DNA of 64,000 nucleotides from Owenia fusiformis (Eukaryota; Annelida; Polychaeta; Sabellida; Oweniidae), in NCBI GenBank assembly GCA_903813345.2, contig CAIIXF020000009.1, forward strand, positions 1,922,001 through 1,986,000, in the 5' to 3' direction. The notes below the pieces were generated by a model. That model made no database searches. It was given only the letters and a program-made list of their open reading frames with translations, and had not been told where the DNA came from. Below, piece after piece: positions 1 to 11,714 of this stretch (its first letter is position 1; each line of letters begins with the position of its first letter). A program made the translations under genes and the position numbers.

Positions 1-203
1 CCGTGACAGGAGTATTTTGTTATCTCGACGGGATCGAGCCAAAGGGCAACTCTTTCATCCTAATATTTACTACTTCCAAAATTATGGATTCAAACTAGTT
101 CTTTTATTAGACGAAGTGAGCTGTTGCATTTCATTTTAACATGACACGAGTATTTTGTTATCTTGACAGGATCGAGTGAAAGTGCATTTTTCCATCACTA
201 TAT
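1..203. repeat. Edge of a tandem repeat, period about 138 bp
   Basis: GAGTATTTTGTTATC followed by GACxGGATCGAG occurs at 10 and again at 148. Only two units are visible, the first cut by the window edge. Confidence 0.6.
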
Positions 204-2423
204 GTCATCTACATCCCATGTGGATAATGAATACGTCCTGGATAATATTGTGAAGCGTCCAAATTAGAAAGTAACGTATCCAACCATCGATGCATTAAAC
301 AGCATTTGATCTAACCCCCTCCACTGTATTAAGTCTATTGTTTTCAGAGTGTCATAATGCTTCCTAGATGGTTACTAGGTCTAGGGTAGGGTAGGGGGTA
401 GACATCGTTGCTTTGTAGGTTAGGTCACCAGGGGTCTCCTTTCCTCGTGACTCCTTTTGCTCTTAGACATTTTTTCATGCTAGGTTCTTGGATACCTTTT
501 TGCTCCACACGTTTTAACACAGGTACCTGTGTTAATAGTATCTAGAATTTTGGCTTCCCTTTTTATGAATTCTGATTAGGAATACTTTAATTCAGGTAAA
601 TATCTCAAGATAATATTATATATTTCCCTCTGACAAATGGTCCTTTAACTGATACGATGTGGTGCAACGAGGGAGCCAAAGAGGTATGATGTACATGGCA
701 TCGATAGTGTAAAAATACGATTTAAAGAAGAACGGGTAGATTAGATCAATCTCTCAAGCAACATTTGTACATGACGGTTATCATTCCATTTGGATAAGTT
801 AATAGCAAAACAAATAATGGAAGATCGCCTTTCAAAACATGGACGAGTTTTGGAGTCATTGCTATTCTGGTATTATTATTTAGTAGAACCAGTGGCTCTT
901 GATATTGTCTTACAAGAAAGAGGAAAAGAATGATCGTAAAATATATGTCTTAACAATATTGCTTGATTTAATCCACCACTTTAGATCGTGATAAGATACC
1001 ATTGACATATTCGACATTATTCACAAGTATCTTGTTACTCATTTAGTACTCAGGCAAGACAAGAACCAGAAGTATTAGAGTCTTGAGGTTTGGAAGTACA
1101 GGGCACCAAGTGTAAACTTCAGGCCAGGATGGTGAATGAACAATCAATAGATGTAACGATATGAGTTATAGTGCTATTCTATGAATAACAGAACTCAAGT
1201 TAAATGATTAATATGCAATGCTTGGATTTTGATCAAGTTCAAATAAATATACTATTTTTAAAGGTGCTATATAACCCTCAGTCCTTAAGCCATAAATCAG
1301 TCATTCAATATATAATGTGTGGACCAAAAGAAGGTCTGCAGTTATCCGACTATCTCTTTCTGTGAACTAAAGACCTACTTCTGGGCCACCTTTCATTTTG
1401 GATTTCCCTCACTCCATTTCACACAGGGTGATATATGCATGCGCATATATATTAACCTACTTATACTATGTAGCCTGCAAAGCATCTAGAGGCGCCGTAG
1501 TTAATACACGATGATTTTGAGATCAGATACCAGGCTTGATGCTGCAATCGTGCAATTTGTTACAATATAGCTAATATTCTCATTCACCAAGGATGATCTG
1601 TATATTAATGAGTAACACATTGTCTTGGGGAATCATTGTCAGCTTTGGTATTCATCACTACAGCATCCCAATCCAATATTAGTGACTGTGTTAAAACTCC
1701 GAGAGTCTAACCTCCGACATTGATGCTAAAGGGCGAGCAACATGCAGAACGCCAACCTTTAATATATATCTCCCTTCAATTTCAGTTCGGGCTGGAATTA
1801 TTAATTTGTTAGCAACCAAAGAACAGTACTATCTAGTACTTAATATATCAGGAATGCAATACAGTTTATGAAAACACGCAATATAATATTGAGATAATAT
1901 TGTGTGACTCGTGTGATAAAAGTGAGTCCATCCAAGCGGGTATTGACCCATGTCGATGAACAAAGGTGGTGGATCTAGATTGAGCGTCTGTAATGTCATT
2001 TTATGACTCCGCTACAGGACATCAATTTAGCGGTCTTTGGAGGATTTGGGTTCCCCTCATCACTTTCATTTTCAAATGTGAATGATATAATAATGTATTC
2101 ATAGCAAGTGATCCTAAAAAAACTATCGACATATTATAATAAGCGTCGAATGGTTAATGTTCCTCTTGTGTGCTGATCTCTCAATATGGTTGTAATTTAA
2201 TGTTACCGTTTGTCAATATAAGGTAAAAATTAAATTATTTAACGCGAAAAAGTTATTCATATGCACTACCCCATTATTTGTGGGGAAGATTGTTCAGCCC
2301 TGGTTTATATCCTTTCGCCTTTACATCAAATATTGATAATTTGGATAGTTTGATTTATCATTCTCCAAAATTGTGTCGTCTTTATTTCTTTTCCCCTCCA
2401 CTCAAGAAATGTATCATGAGAAA
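204..2423. other. Non-coding stretch, nothing recognised
   Basis: The stretch is AT-rich with stops in all frames. No convincing exon, RNA gene or repeat was found. Confidence 0.5.
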
Positions 2424-2552
2424 CGATGGTAATTCACCTGATTAACTATCTACGATTGCAATTCAATTGATTAACCATGTTATTTCACCTGATTTAATGG
2501 TGGTAATTTCCCTGATTAACAATGGTATTTCATCTGATTAACGATGGTAATT
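2424..2552. repeat. Short degenerate tandem repeat, unit about 25 bp
   Basis: Variants of GATGGTAATTCACCTGATTAA recur about five times. Confidence 0.55.
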
Positions 2553-5000
2553 CTCAAATCAGCCTAAAGAACATAATCAGTAAAACTATAGGCAAAGGAC
2601 AAATTGTTACCTCAATTAAACCACCTTCTAAAAAGCATGTCCTTCAAATTGAATATTCGTATTTTACTAACCTGAGGAACAGGGTGTTATATTTACGTTT
2701 TTTGACCCCTTGTGATGAAAGTCATTTTTCGACCCGAAAGCCCGAAGTTTTTTCAGCAAATGGTAAATCAAGACACAGGCACCTCCATAAATATTGCTTA
2801 AAATGTTGCTGCGCTAGAGTGTGCTACGGATCCTTCATATTCGGAAGTCATTCCATGGACTATACCATATATTTTTTATCCAAGCGAACAGATCCCAGTA
2901 GGATATATTGAAGCCGTTTGTCTGTCCACCCGGCCTTACGTACGCGTGTCTGGGTCAATGCTCAATTACCCGTTGACGAATTTAAGTCAAATGTCATAAG
3001 CGTATGCCTTATAGATACTGGGCCATTTGTTGGGATTTTCAAAAAGGCCTCAAAATTCAAAATGGCCGCTTAAATGGCCGCAAAATATGACTCAAATACA
3101 AGTTGGTTCAAATTTTATATGCTGATACCCAAAGTACATAGAAGCAGTGCTTAAGAAGAAATGGCGTCCATTTTGTATAAAGAAAACGTATTTTTGATTC
3201 AAATTCTATCATCTGATGCTTGAAGGACACGGGACTGTGCTTAAGTTTATGCTCAATTCATGAACACATTTTAATAATTTAAATACCGGTAACCGTTATA
3301 AGAATTGGTCCAAATCTTACAGGCTAAGGTCCAAAGACCCCTGCTCAAGAAGTTTCCAATATTCCCAAAACCCATGCTGTATCCTGGCCTATACTAATTG
3401 ATTGTTATTTCTATCATGTAAAATAACTAGGGTTTAAACAAAATATATTCGATGGGATTTGCAAATCCGTAGAGTTGCTGTTTTTCAATTTATTTTCGTA
3501 ATTCTGTGCTTACTTTTTGAATCTGTTTTTGGTGAACGTCTTCAGGTTGGACAGGTTGGTCATTTGGTAATTCGACGTTGTCCTTCTTTGGATTCTTGGC
3601 ATTTCGTTTTTAACAAATGCCTTTTTAACGGTGTCAGACCGTGTTCGATTTTTTTAGCTGGTTTTACAATAGGGTTGAGAGAGAGCAAAATAATAAATGT
3701 AAATGGTTTGCTTCCGAAATGATTTACAATCCCATGTCAGTCGTTGGATGCTACTTTGAAAACCATTGGGCCAAAATAGTGTCATAAAACCTCTTATTCC
3801 GTGCGTAAGATATATTGATGAGCGAACAGTATACACGGGCCTGCCACAGTGATATCCACTTTTCTCCTTGTTACAATTTTTAGTTTAACCAAGCATGATG
3901 ACCCGTTCACTGGCATCGATTTGAAGACAGTGCAATACAGGATATATTCTGCTCGAGAAATTCCGTATTGGAACGAGACGAGGTCGAGTGCCAATACAGA
4001 ATATCGAGACAATAAAATACGTTTCTTCCTTACTTCATATGGCCTAGACAAAATGGTATAATGTCGCTCACGTTTTACTATCAATATTTGTATTTTACCC
4101 TTCAGTGGCATTATACATGCATATGCAGACTAATTTTGAAGCACATATCTTTCCAATTGCTTCCAGTATAGATCTAATATGCAGTTGGGGTTTCATATTG
4201 TCAATCAGATATCTCTGATCTCTTGAGTCACCATAACCTTATTGTGCCGTATTGGCTTTTAGGCTGTAGACTATAGTAACATGGGCAAGTAAAATATGTG
4301 TAGTGATACCTTATTACACCTTACGTTCACGTGATCGTATGCCTTACCTTATTTGGCGGGACATCTGATTTTGACATCACACTTTTATATTCATGCCTTG
4401 TTGTTGAAGTATCTCTTTATCAGTAATGCTTCAGTTAGATTTAAATGTTACCATTATGTGTGTGTGTAAGATTGTTCTTCTCCACCCAGTCAATTCAATA
4501 TACTTCGGCCCAAACTGAAACTAATGACAAGGAGAGTCATTTTTAGACAGGGACACTTTCTCAAAATACTTATTAGATTAGAAACATTGCGTATTATTAC
4601 GAGACAATCTCAGCTCTTTAGCCTTTAACGGTCTCTGGTCTCTGGTGCTCTCTAATTTTATAATCAGTAGAATTGTTCAGGACGTGTCATACGTCTAGAA
4701 TATTACTTGTCACGTGTGTCAAGAATCTGTAAAAAGGAGGTCATCTAGTCTATAGTGTCAATGCCTGTTCAAATAGTGCTCTTAATTTCAATAACAGATT
4801 CACAATTCGATCTTTCTCTGCAAGCAATAAACATCTTGGTAAAAATGTAGGTCATTTTCGCATTCAATCTGTTACTGTGCCGATACCCTTTGTTTACTCA
4901 ATTTCCCAAAAAGGTGAGTAGATATTGTATCAAGAACTGTAAGATACCATGTGATATTGGGTTCAAGGAGTGAAAATGAATGGGTCTAAATATATTTACT
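2553..5000. other. Non-coding stretch
   Basis: Short ORFs are present (for example 2522-2911 and 3459-3722) but resemble no protein I know and have no splice or codon support. No other structure is clear. Confidence 0.45.
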
Positions 5001-5773
5001 GGATGACTTAATGTTATGTGTTTGGCTTAATACCGATACACCTTCACCGTACTATTATAGCTGCAAGGCGAATATGTGGATGCCTTAATGTTATGTGTTT
5101 GGCTTCATACCGATACACCTTCACCTTACTATTATATCTGCAAGGCGAATATGTGGATGCCTTAATTTTATGTGTTTGGCTTCATACCGATACACCTTCA
5201 CCTTACTATTATACCTGCGAGGCGAATATGTGGATGCCTTAATTCTATGTGTTTGGCTTCATACCGATACACCTTCACCGTAGTATTATAGCTGCAAGGC
5301 GAATATGTGGATGCCTTAATGTTATGTGTTTGGCTTCATACCAATACACCTTCACCTTACTATTATAGCTGCAAGGCGAATATGTGGATGCCTTAATAGT
5401 ATGTGTTTAGCTTAATACCGATACAACTTCACCGTACTATTATAGCTGCAAGGCGAATATGTGGATGCCTTAATGTTATGTGTTTGGCTTCATACCGATA
5501 CACCTTCGCCTTACTATTATAGCTGCAAGGCGAATATGTGGATGCCTTAATGTAATGTGTTTGGCTTCATACCGATACACCTTCGCCTTACTATTATAGC
5601 TGCGAGGCGAATATGTCGATGCCTTAATGTTATGTGTTTGACTTCATACCGATACACCTTCACCTTACTATTATAGCTGCAAGGCGAATATGTGGATGCC
5701 TTAATGGTATGTGTTTGGCTTAATACCGATACAACTTCACCTTACTATTACAGCTGCAAGGCAAATATGTATG
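5001..5773. repeat. 77-bp satellite-like tandem array, about 10 copies
   Basis: The unit includes GGATGCCTTAATGTTATGTG, GCTTCATACCGATACACC and GCTGCAAGGCGAATATGT. The spacing from 5084 to 5161 and onward is 77 bp, and copies differ by only a few bases. The small ORFs here (5018-5283) are repeat translations, not genes. Confidence 0.97.
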
Positions 5774-6164
5774 GTTAGCGGCAGAAGGTTTAATACTATG
5801 GCTTACACATTCCCTAATTCAAAATGCCACTTGTCTCAATCTTGAAGAAAAACGAGTTAGTTCGACTTAGAAGTGTATTCAATCCATCATTTGCTCGCTG
5901 GCTGTGATAAATGAGCCAGTTGATCTCGTAACCATTAATAACGATCGAGTTTGACTTGTGAGGAGGATCTCTCTAAAGAAAGTGTAACTATTGCAGGTGT
6001 TGTTTCGAAATGAGAGTCGCATTTTAGAATTTTAATGTGTTACGATGCTCTCATCATTTTTTCCTGCGTATTTTCCAAAAGGTACAACAGTCCTGACTTT
6101 TTCATAATAATCCTTCGATATGTTAATATATTTAAATCGGGGTCGTCTTTTCTTTTGTTTTTAA

Positions 6165-6490
6165 AGAATTGACACTTGACAAGCTATCCAAAACCAACGT
6201 GGCACAAAATACGATTTGACTGTCACATTATTGAACCAATTACACCCTACTCCCTTATTCAATAGTTGAATAGTAAACACAAACGTATTTTCAACTATAC
6301 CTGGTCTGTTACATGCAGTGCACTAAAACTGAGCTAATTGCACCCATTTACCTTTCATAAGATTCAATATGGGGTTAAGTTAGGTAAACCATTCGAACTT
6401 GGTCTTAGTAGCACTAATAGCCTCAGGCCAAGCCCTTGGCTATTCTTCCCCCTAAAACCCAGTATTCATAGTTTATCCGTAACTTAATGA
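6165..6490 (+). repeat. Dispersed repeat, copy A (partner at 52819-53205)
   Basis: Shared ordered blocks include GACAAGCTATCCAAAACCA, TGTTACATGCAGTGCAC, CATAAGATTCA and TAAACCATTCG. Both copies have the same orientation and are separated by indels. There is no coding signal; it is probably an old interspersed element. Confidence 0.85.
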
Positions 6491-7170
6491 CAAATAGTGC
6501 TGATAATTTTATCATACAATTTTTCTTAAATATTAGATTATTTAGATATAATTCTCAGTACATTTTCTGTTGTATGGCCTCTCTATGTAATATGTGTTTA
6601 ATTGTCAGTATAATTTAAGAAACGGATAATAAAAAGACTCTGCATCGATCGCTGTAACATATTACTCCTAAGATGTCATTGACGCATTCGACAGTTGTAC
6701 GGGTATGTGTCATAGTTAATATAACTATTGCAAGAAGAATCGCTTTATAAAACGATGCGCGATTCGTTTTATCTTTGGGTCGAATAATTGCTGAATGATA
6801 TCTGTCAACATTGATCCAATAAATCTAAGCCAATTATTCTTATTGAGGATTAAGCCTTGAGAGTGCATATCTATCAGCTCTTGCTCAGTTAATGCAAACA
6901 CTCGAATTTCTAAGTGTGTAGAACACCATTTTAATCACTCCGGAGCATCAAGTGTTATCAATGCTAAAAAATCGCATCAACTTGAAATCACGCAAAGCAC
7001 CATCCATGGGCTTCTCTTAAAAGCCCATGCAATCATTGAGCATTTTCAAACTAAATTGATTCCTAACTAGGTTAGGAACGGTTGCTAGTTAGATTCCATA
7101 TCCCGTGGTGATTTAAAGGGGTGGTATTCTTGACGGTACATATATCGGTATTTTGTCATTTATTATTATA

Positions 7171-7304
7171 CAAATATTTAATTCTACTGAGGTGAATACC
7201 TGTGCATCTTTCACAAGTGATATTCCACGAAGCCCGAAGGGCTAGTGGAATATCATCTTGTGAAAGTGTCACAGGTATTCATCGGAAATATAATTAAATA
7301 TTTG
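7171..7304. mobile_element. Long hairpin (fold-back MITE)
   Basis: Arms starting CAAATATTTAATT and ending AATTAAATATTTG fold over about 55-60 bp each, with inner palindrome GATATTCCAC...GTGGAATATC around the CCGAAGGG core. A second inverted partner of the outer sequence (CAGTGATATAATAA) lies at 7722, so this may sit inside a larger element of about 600 bp. Confidence 0.8.
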
Positions 7305-8220
7305 TTTTATTATATCACTGTCATAACATCTACTATAATTAAATAAGTCATATGTTAAAATTAAAATACATTTATATTTCTTCTAACAATATAACAATAA
7401 AAACAATAAATATCAACTACCAAATTGTATAGTCAATAAATATCAACTCCTAAATTGTAGTATTTTAATTTAAGGTTTCATGTTAACATTATAATTAATT
7501 GTAACATTGCAATGGGTCAATGAAAATGGAACCATTGTGTTCATACTCATAGTATTGGCCATGTGGGAAACAAGGTTGGGAATGTTTTTCAAATGTCCAT
7601 TCATGACCGTTGAATATCATTTGATATTCACCGGAAGTCACGTGACTTCCGTTGAATATCGCTAGTTATTTTTTAGTCACGTGTAGGACATGGAGCAATA
7701 AGAGAGTGAGGAATATGACAGTGATATAATAATGTCAAATATTTTTTGCTGATCGAATGATGATTTGTCACTAAAGAGGATTTGAAAAAAAAGTTTTATA
7801 TTTGTCATGTTAAAATAACAATTGTTAGAGGCCATGTATAAAATACATAATATGGTCTTCTTGTTTCTGTATATTTCATGAGATGGCCCCGTACAAATTT
7901 TATTTGATACGGTGTGGCATTCTAGCTAATACTTTAATAGGATTTGGTTCCAGCTAAAATATGCAGTAATACTCAGCGGTGAATGAACTCCTTACCACGC
8001 TTAATTGAATGGAGTTGCAGAATGATACAAATTCCTTGAATAACTGGAATCTGAAATCCACAATCAATTGGAAAAAGAAGATTCGAGATTAATGGATAGT
8101 CAATCCTTCAAATTGCAATGTATATAACATTCGATAAAAATTCATGTTGCGTATTTTGATGGGAAAAACATATGTATTCAAGAAGCAATTAATAGTTTAA
8201 AAGGGAGATCAATTTAGAAA
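7305..8220. other. Non-coding stretch with a short palindrome
   Basis: It includes the perfect palindrome GGAAGTCACGTGACTTCC near 7633. Otherwise it is AT-rich non-coding sequence. Confidence 0.5.
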
Positions 8221-8223
8221 TAG

Positions 8224-11200
8224 CACTGTGCAAAATGTGCGATATCTCCTGTTTTATTTCAAGAGATTTGCATAAATAGTTTGCAAATCTGCTTAGAATC
8301 CCCTAACATATAGTCAGATATCAAATGTTTAATACGGACAAATTTGAGTATCATACCACCTATATCAAATTATTTGATGGTATGTCAAAGAATAGGTCCC
8401 ACATTATACTAATTTAAATGGAGATATGATCAGGAGATTTGCAATCTATATTAAATATCTTCTGTCTATACTCTTAAAAAACTGACTATATCTTACTATT
8501 CATACAGTACTGGATATACAGAACAGGAGATATGCAGCCTATCCTGTGCTAGAGACAGCTTATTTCAGCTTATATCAGGAGATACTCCCAAATCAGACCC
8601 CCAAAACAGGAGATACTCTAACTATACGAAATGACGTCATCAGGTCTCATTGCTTGCAGCGCTAATAAAGTAAAATCACTTATCTAGCTTATTAACCACA
8701 AGTTAAATATTTTAGCTATTAGATAAACAAATTGGAGAAGCTTATCCCCTCTCTGTTGTCTATTAATAAAGTGAATTGTCATTAAGATAAATAACTTTGT
8801 GATTTTAACATTCAGTGAGGTAAAATGTATGTACAAAAGTTAATAAGTATTAGTTACATTCCATTGTTCAAAACTGTTTTCTATAATTTTATATCATAGT
8901 ACCCCACACAAGTACCATGAGATTAATCCATAAATTATAACAAACGGATTAATGTAAACTTGTCACGTGGATTTCTAAATAGAAACTACTTCATCAAAGG
9001 GACTATAATCTGGTGGTTTTTCAGATTTTATAAACACATTGTTTGAGATAACTAAATTGTTTTTAACACTTATAATACATAGATAACAGAAAACATGAAT
9101 TGTGAAATATAAGAGAATACACGTTGTTTAACAAAGGGCATACAGATTGTAGGTTGTATCTGTGTAATATGGAGCCTCTGTTCTCTAATGTAAACTCAAT
9201 CTGAAGGTGAAACAATGTAGTAAAACCGAGTGGAAAACTCATTCATTAAAATAGTATCTTTCCACAGAATTGATGGATTTAATTCAAAATTTGACACAAT
9301 GTTTATCATAGTGTTGGGGACATTATGCCATCAAATTTATTTAAAATAATTCATATGCAAATTATATTTATTGGAACTTTGAACCGTCAGTCATGACGGT
9401 TCTAAGTTCCAATCCATTAACTTCAATAAACGGATCAGTTTTCAAAACTCATTACACTGAAATTTGATAACTAGGGATTAAACATTTATGTTAGCATTTT
9501 GCTCTGACATGTCTCAAGATGTTATTTACATCAATTCCCAATACTACTCAATATTACAGAATATATGACATTTACATGCATCATTCTCCAATAATATGAT
9601 TGATTCAATATCCCGAATCCCAATTACTGCTCTGTAACTTGACATTTACAATGGTGTGCATCATTTTAACAATAGTATGCATTGATTGAATATCCCAATT
9701 ATTACTCAATATTATTGTATAAAATGACATTTTAATGGTATGCATCATTCTACAATAGTGTGCATTAATTGATTTTCCCAATTACTGCTCAATATTACAG
9801 TATAAAATGACATTTGCAATGGTATGCATCATTCTACAATAATATGCATTAATGGAATTTCCCAATTACTGATCAATATTACAATGTAAAATAAAAACAA
9901 TTGTATTACTGAGACCAATCTGATGTTTATCTCAGACAATCTAGATAACATAGAATATGAAGTATGAAGTATTATGTTTCATGCGCTTGTTCTTGTATCT
10001 CTAAATGTGACATTAAATTAATGCATAAACTCTAACAAATGGATTAATATAAAACTCAATGTGAAAGAGAAACAATGTAGTACATGTAAAACCGAGAGGA
10101 AAACTTATTAAAATTAAAACAGTAACTTTCCACAGAGTTGATGGATTTATTTCAAAATTTAACACAATGTTTATCATAGCATTTGGGACATTAGGCCATC
10201 AAATTTATTTTAAAGAATTCATTTGCAAATTATTTTTATTGGAACTTAGAACCGTCAGTTGTGTAGAAATTAATCCATTAACTTAAGTAAACGGATTAGT
10301 TTTCAACGGATTAGTTTTTCTAATTCCACTGAAATTGAATAATTAGGGATTAAACATTTATTTTAGCATTTTGCCCTGACATGTCTCAAGATGTTATTTA
10401 CATCATTTCCCGATTACTGCTTAATATTACAGAATATATGACATTTACAATGGTATGCATCATTCTACAATAGTATGTATTGATTCAATATCCCGAATCC
10501 CAATTACTGCTCAATATTCAGTGTAACTTGACATTTACAATGGTGTGCATCATTTCAACAATAGTATGCATTGATTGAATATCCCAATTATTACTCAATA
10601 TTATTGTATAAAATGACATTTTAATGGTATGCATCATTCTACAATAGTTTGCATTAATTGATTTTCCCAATTACTGCTCAATATTACAGTATAAAATGAC
10701 ATTTACGATGGTATGCATCATTCTACAATAATATGCATTAATGGAATTTCCCAATTACTGATCAATATTACAGTGTAAAATAAAAACAAATGTATTACTG
10801 AGACCAATCTGATGTTTATCTCAGATAATCTAGATAACATAGAACATGAATTATGAAGTATTAAGTTCCATGCAATTTACTTGCATCTCTAAATGCGCCA
10901 ATGAGATGTGTTATAAACTCTAACAAACGGATTAATTATCAATGTAAATTTGTCATGGTGAAATTCTAAATAGAAACAGGTTTATCGCAAAGACTAATCT
11001 AGTGTTTACCTCTGATATTTTAAACAAATTGTTTGAGATTACTAAACTGTTTTTAACATTAAATATCTTTTCTTGTCAGGTGTCAACAATCTGCAGAGTA
11101 AAACCGATCGAGAGGAAAACTCAATAATTAAAAAATAACTTTCCATGGAGTTGATCAATTAAATTCAAAATTTAACACAATGTTAATCATAGCATTAGGG

Positions 11201-11711
11201 ACATTATACAATTAAATGTATATAAAAAAATGAACTCAAAAATTATTATTAAGGAAATAAGAACCCTCGGTTGTAGAAAATTAATCAAATTATCAATGTA
11301 AACAAGTCATCAATCATTAATAAGCCAGATAAGTTACAGAAATAAGATGTGATGACGTCATTTCGTATAGTTAGCGTATCTCTTGTTTTTGGACCTCTGA
11401 TTTAATAGTATATCCTGATATATGCTAGAAGAAGCTGTTGTTCATAGAATCGGCTAGTATATCCTTTCTGTAGATATGATAGAGTGGTAGACAAACTATA
11501 TGTTAGCCTTGATATATAACACAGCTTATATTAGTTCATATTTAGTAGAGTGGCAAATAGTACTAACTATACTAGTTGTCCGCCAAATATCTGGATATAG
11601 CATGTGTCTATACAACACGGGAGATACGGGAGATATTTCACACTATGACAGTTGATATTAGAGCATAGTTAACAGGATATTCTATTACTATATAGCCTTT
11701 TTTGCACAGTG
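8224..11711. mobile_element. 3.5-kb non-autonomous fold-back DNA element with CACTG ends
   Basis: The left end reads CACTGTGCAAAA (8224) and the right end TTTTGCACAGTG (11711). Each is flanked by TAG (8221-8223 and 11712-11714), a candidate 3-bp target duplication. The terminal inverted repeats are long and divergent (about 8224-8650 and 11335-11711), sharing blocks such as ACTATACGAAATGACGTCAT at 8618-8637, which occurs inverted at about 11355. The interior has no ORF of note and holds three degenerate direct copies of a unit of roughly 0.9-1 kb. CACTG ends with 3-bp duplications suit the CACTA/EnSpm (CMC) superfamily in animals; that placement is inference, since no transposase is present. 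Confidence 0.7.
8915..11335. repeat. Three degenerate direct copies of a 0.9-1 kb unit inside the fold-back element
   Basis: Copies begin near 8915, 10008 and 10906. Shared landmarks are GTTTATCATAG followed by GGGACATTA (about 9301, 10168 and 11181) and the CAAACGGATTAAT block. The third copy is cut short. Copy 1 carries a hairpin (GGAACTTTGAACCGTCA, inverted at 9395-9411) that is lost in copy 2. Each of the first two copies contains a nested array of about 85-90 bp around GGTATGCATCATTCTACAAT (9500-9890 and 10380-10790). Confidence 0.8.
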
Positions 11712-11714
11712 TAG

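Noticed and set aside
1989-2078. Short open stretch encoding FSGLWRIW, resembling the claudin-family GLW motif
   Set aside because: There is no TM1 upstream in the same frame, no cysteine after the motif, and a nearby stop on both sides. The real CACNG exon 1 carries TM1 and GLW together.
4841-4916. Open stretch before GTGAGT as a possible missing exon of gene 1
   Set aside because: It contains no cysteine and does not resemble the CACNG second exon.
5001-5773. CRISPR-like repeat array
   Set aside because: Units are contiguous 77-bp copies without unique spacers, in eukaryotic DNA.
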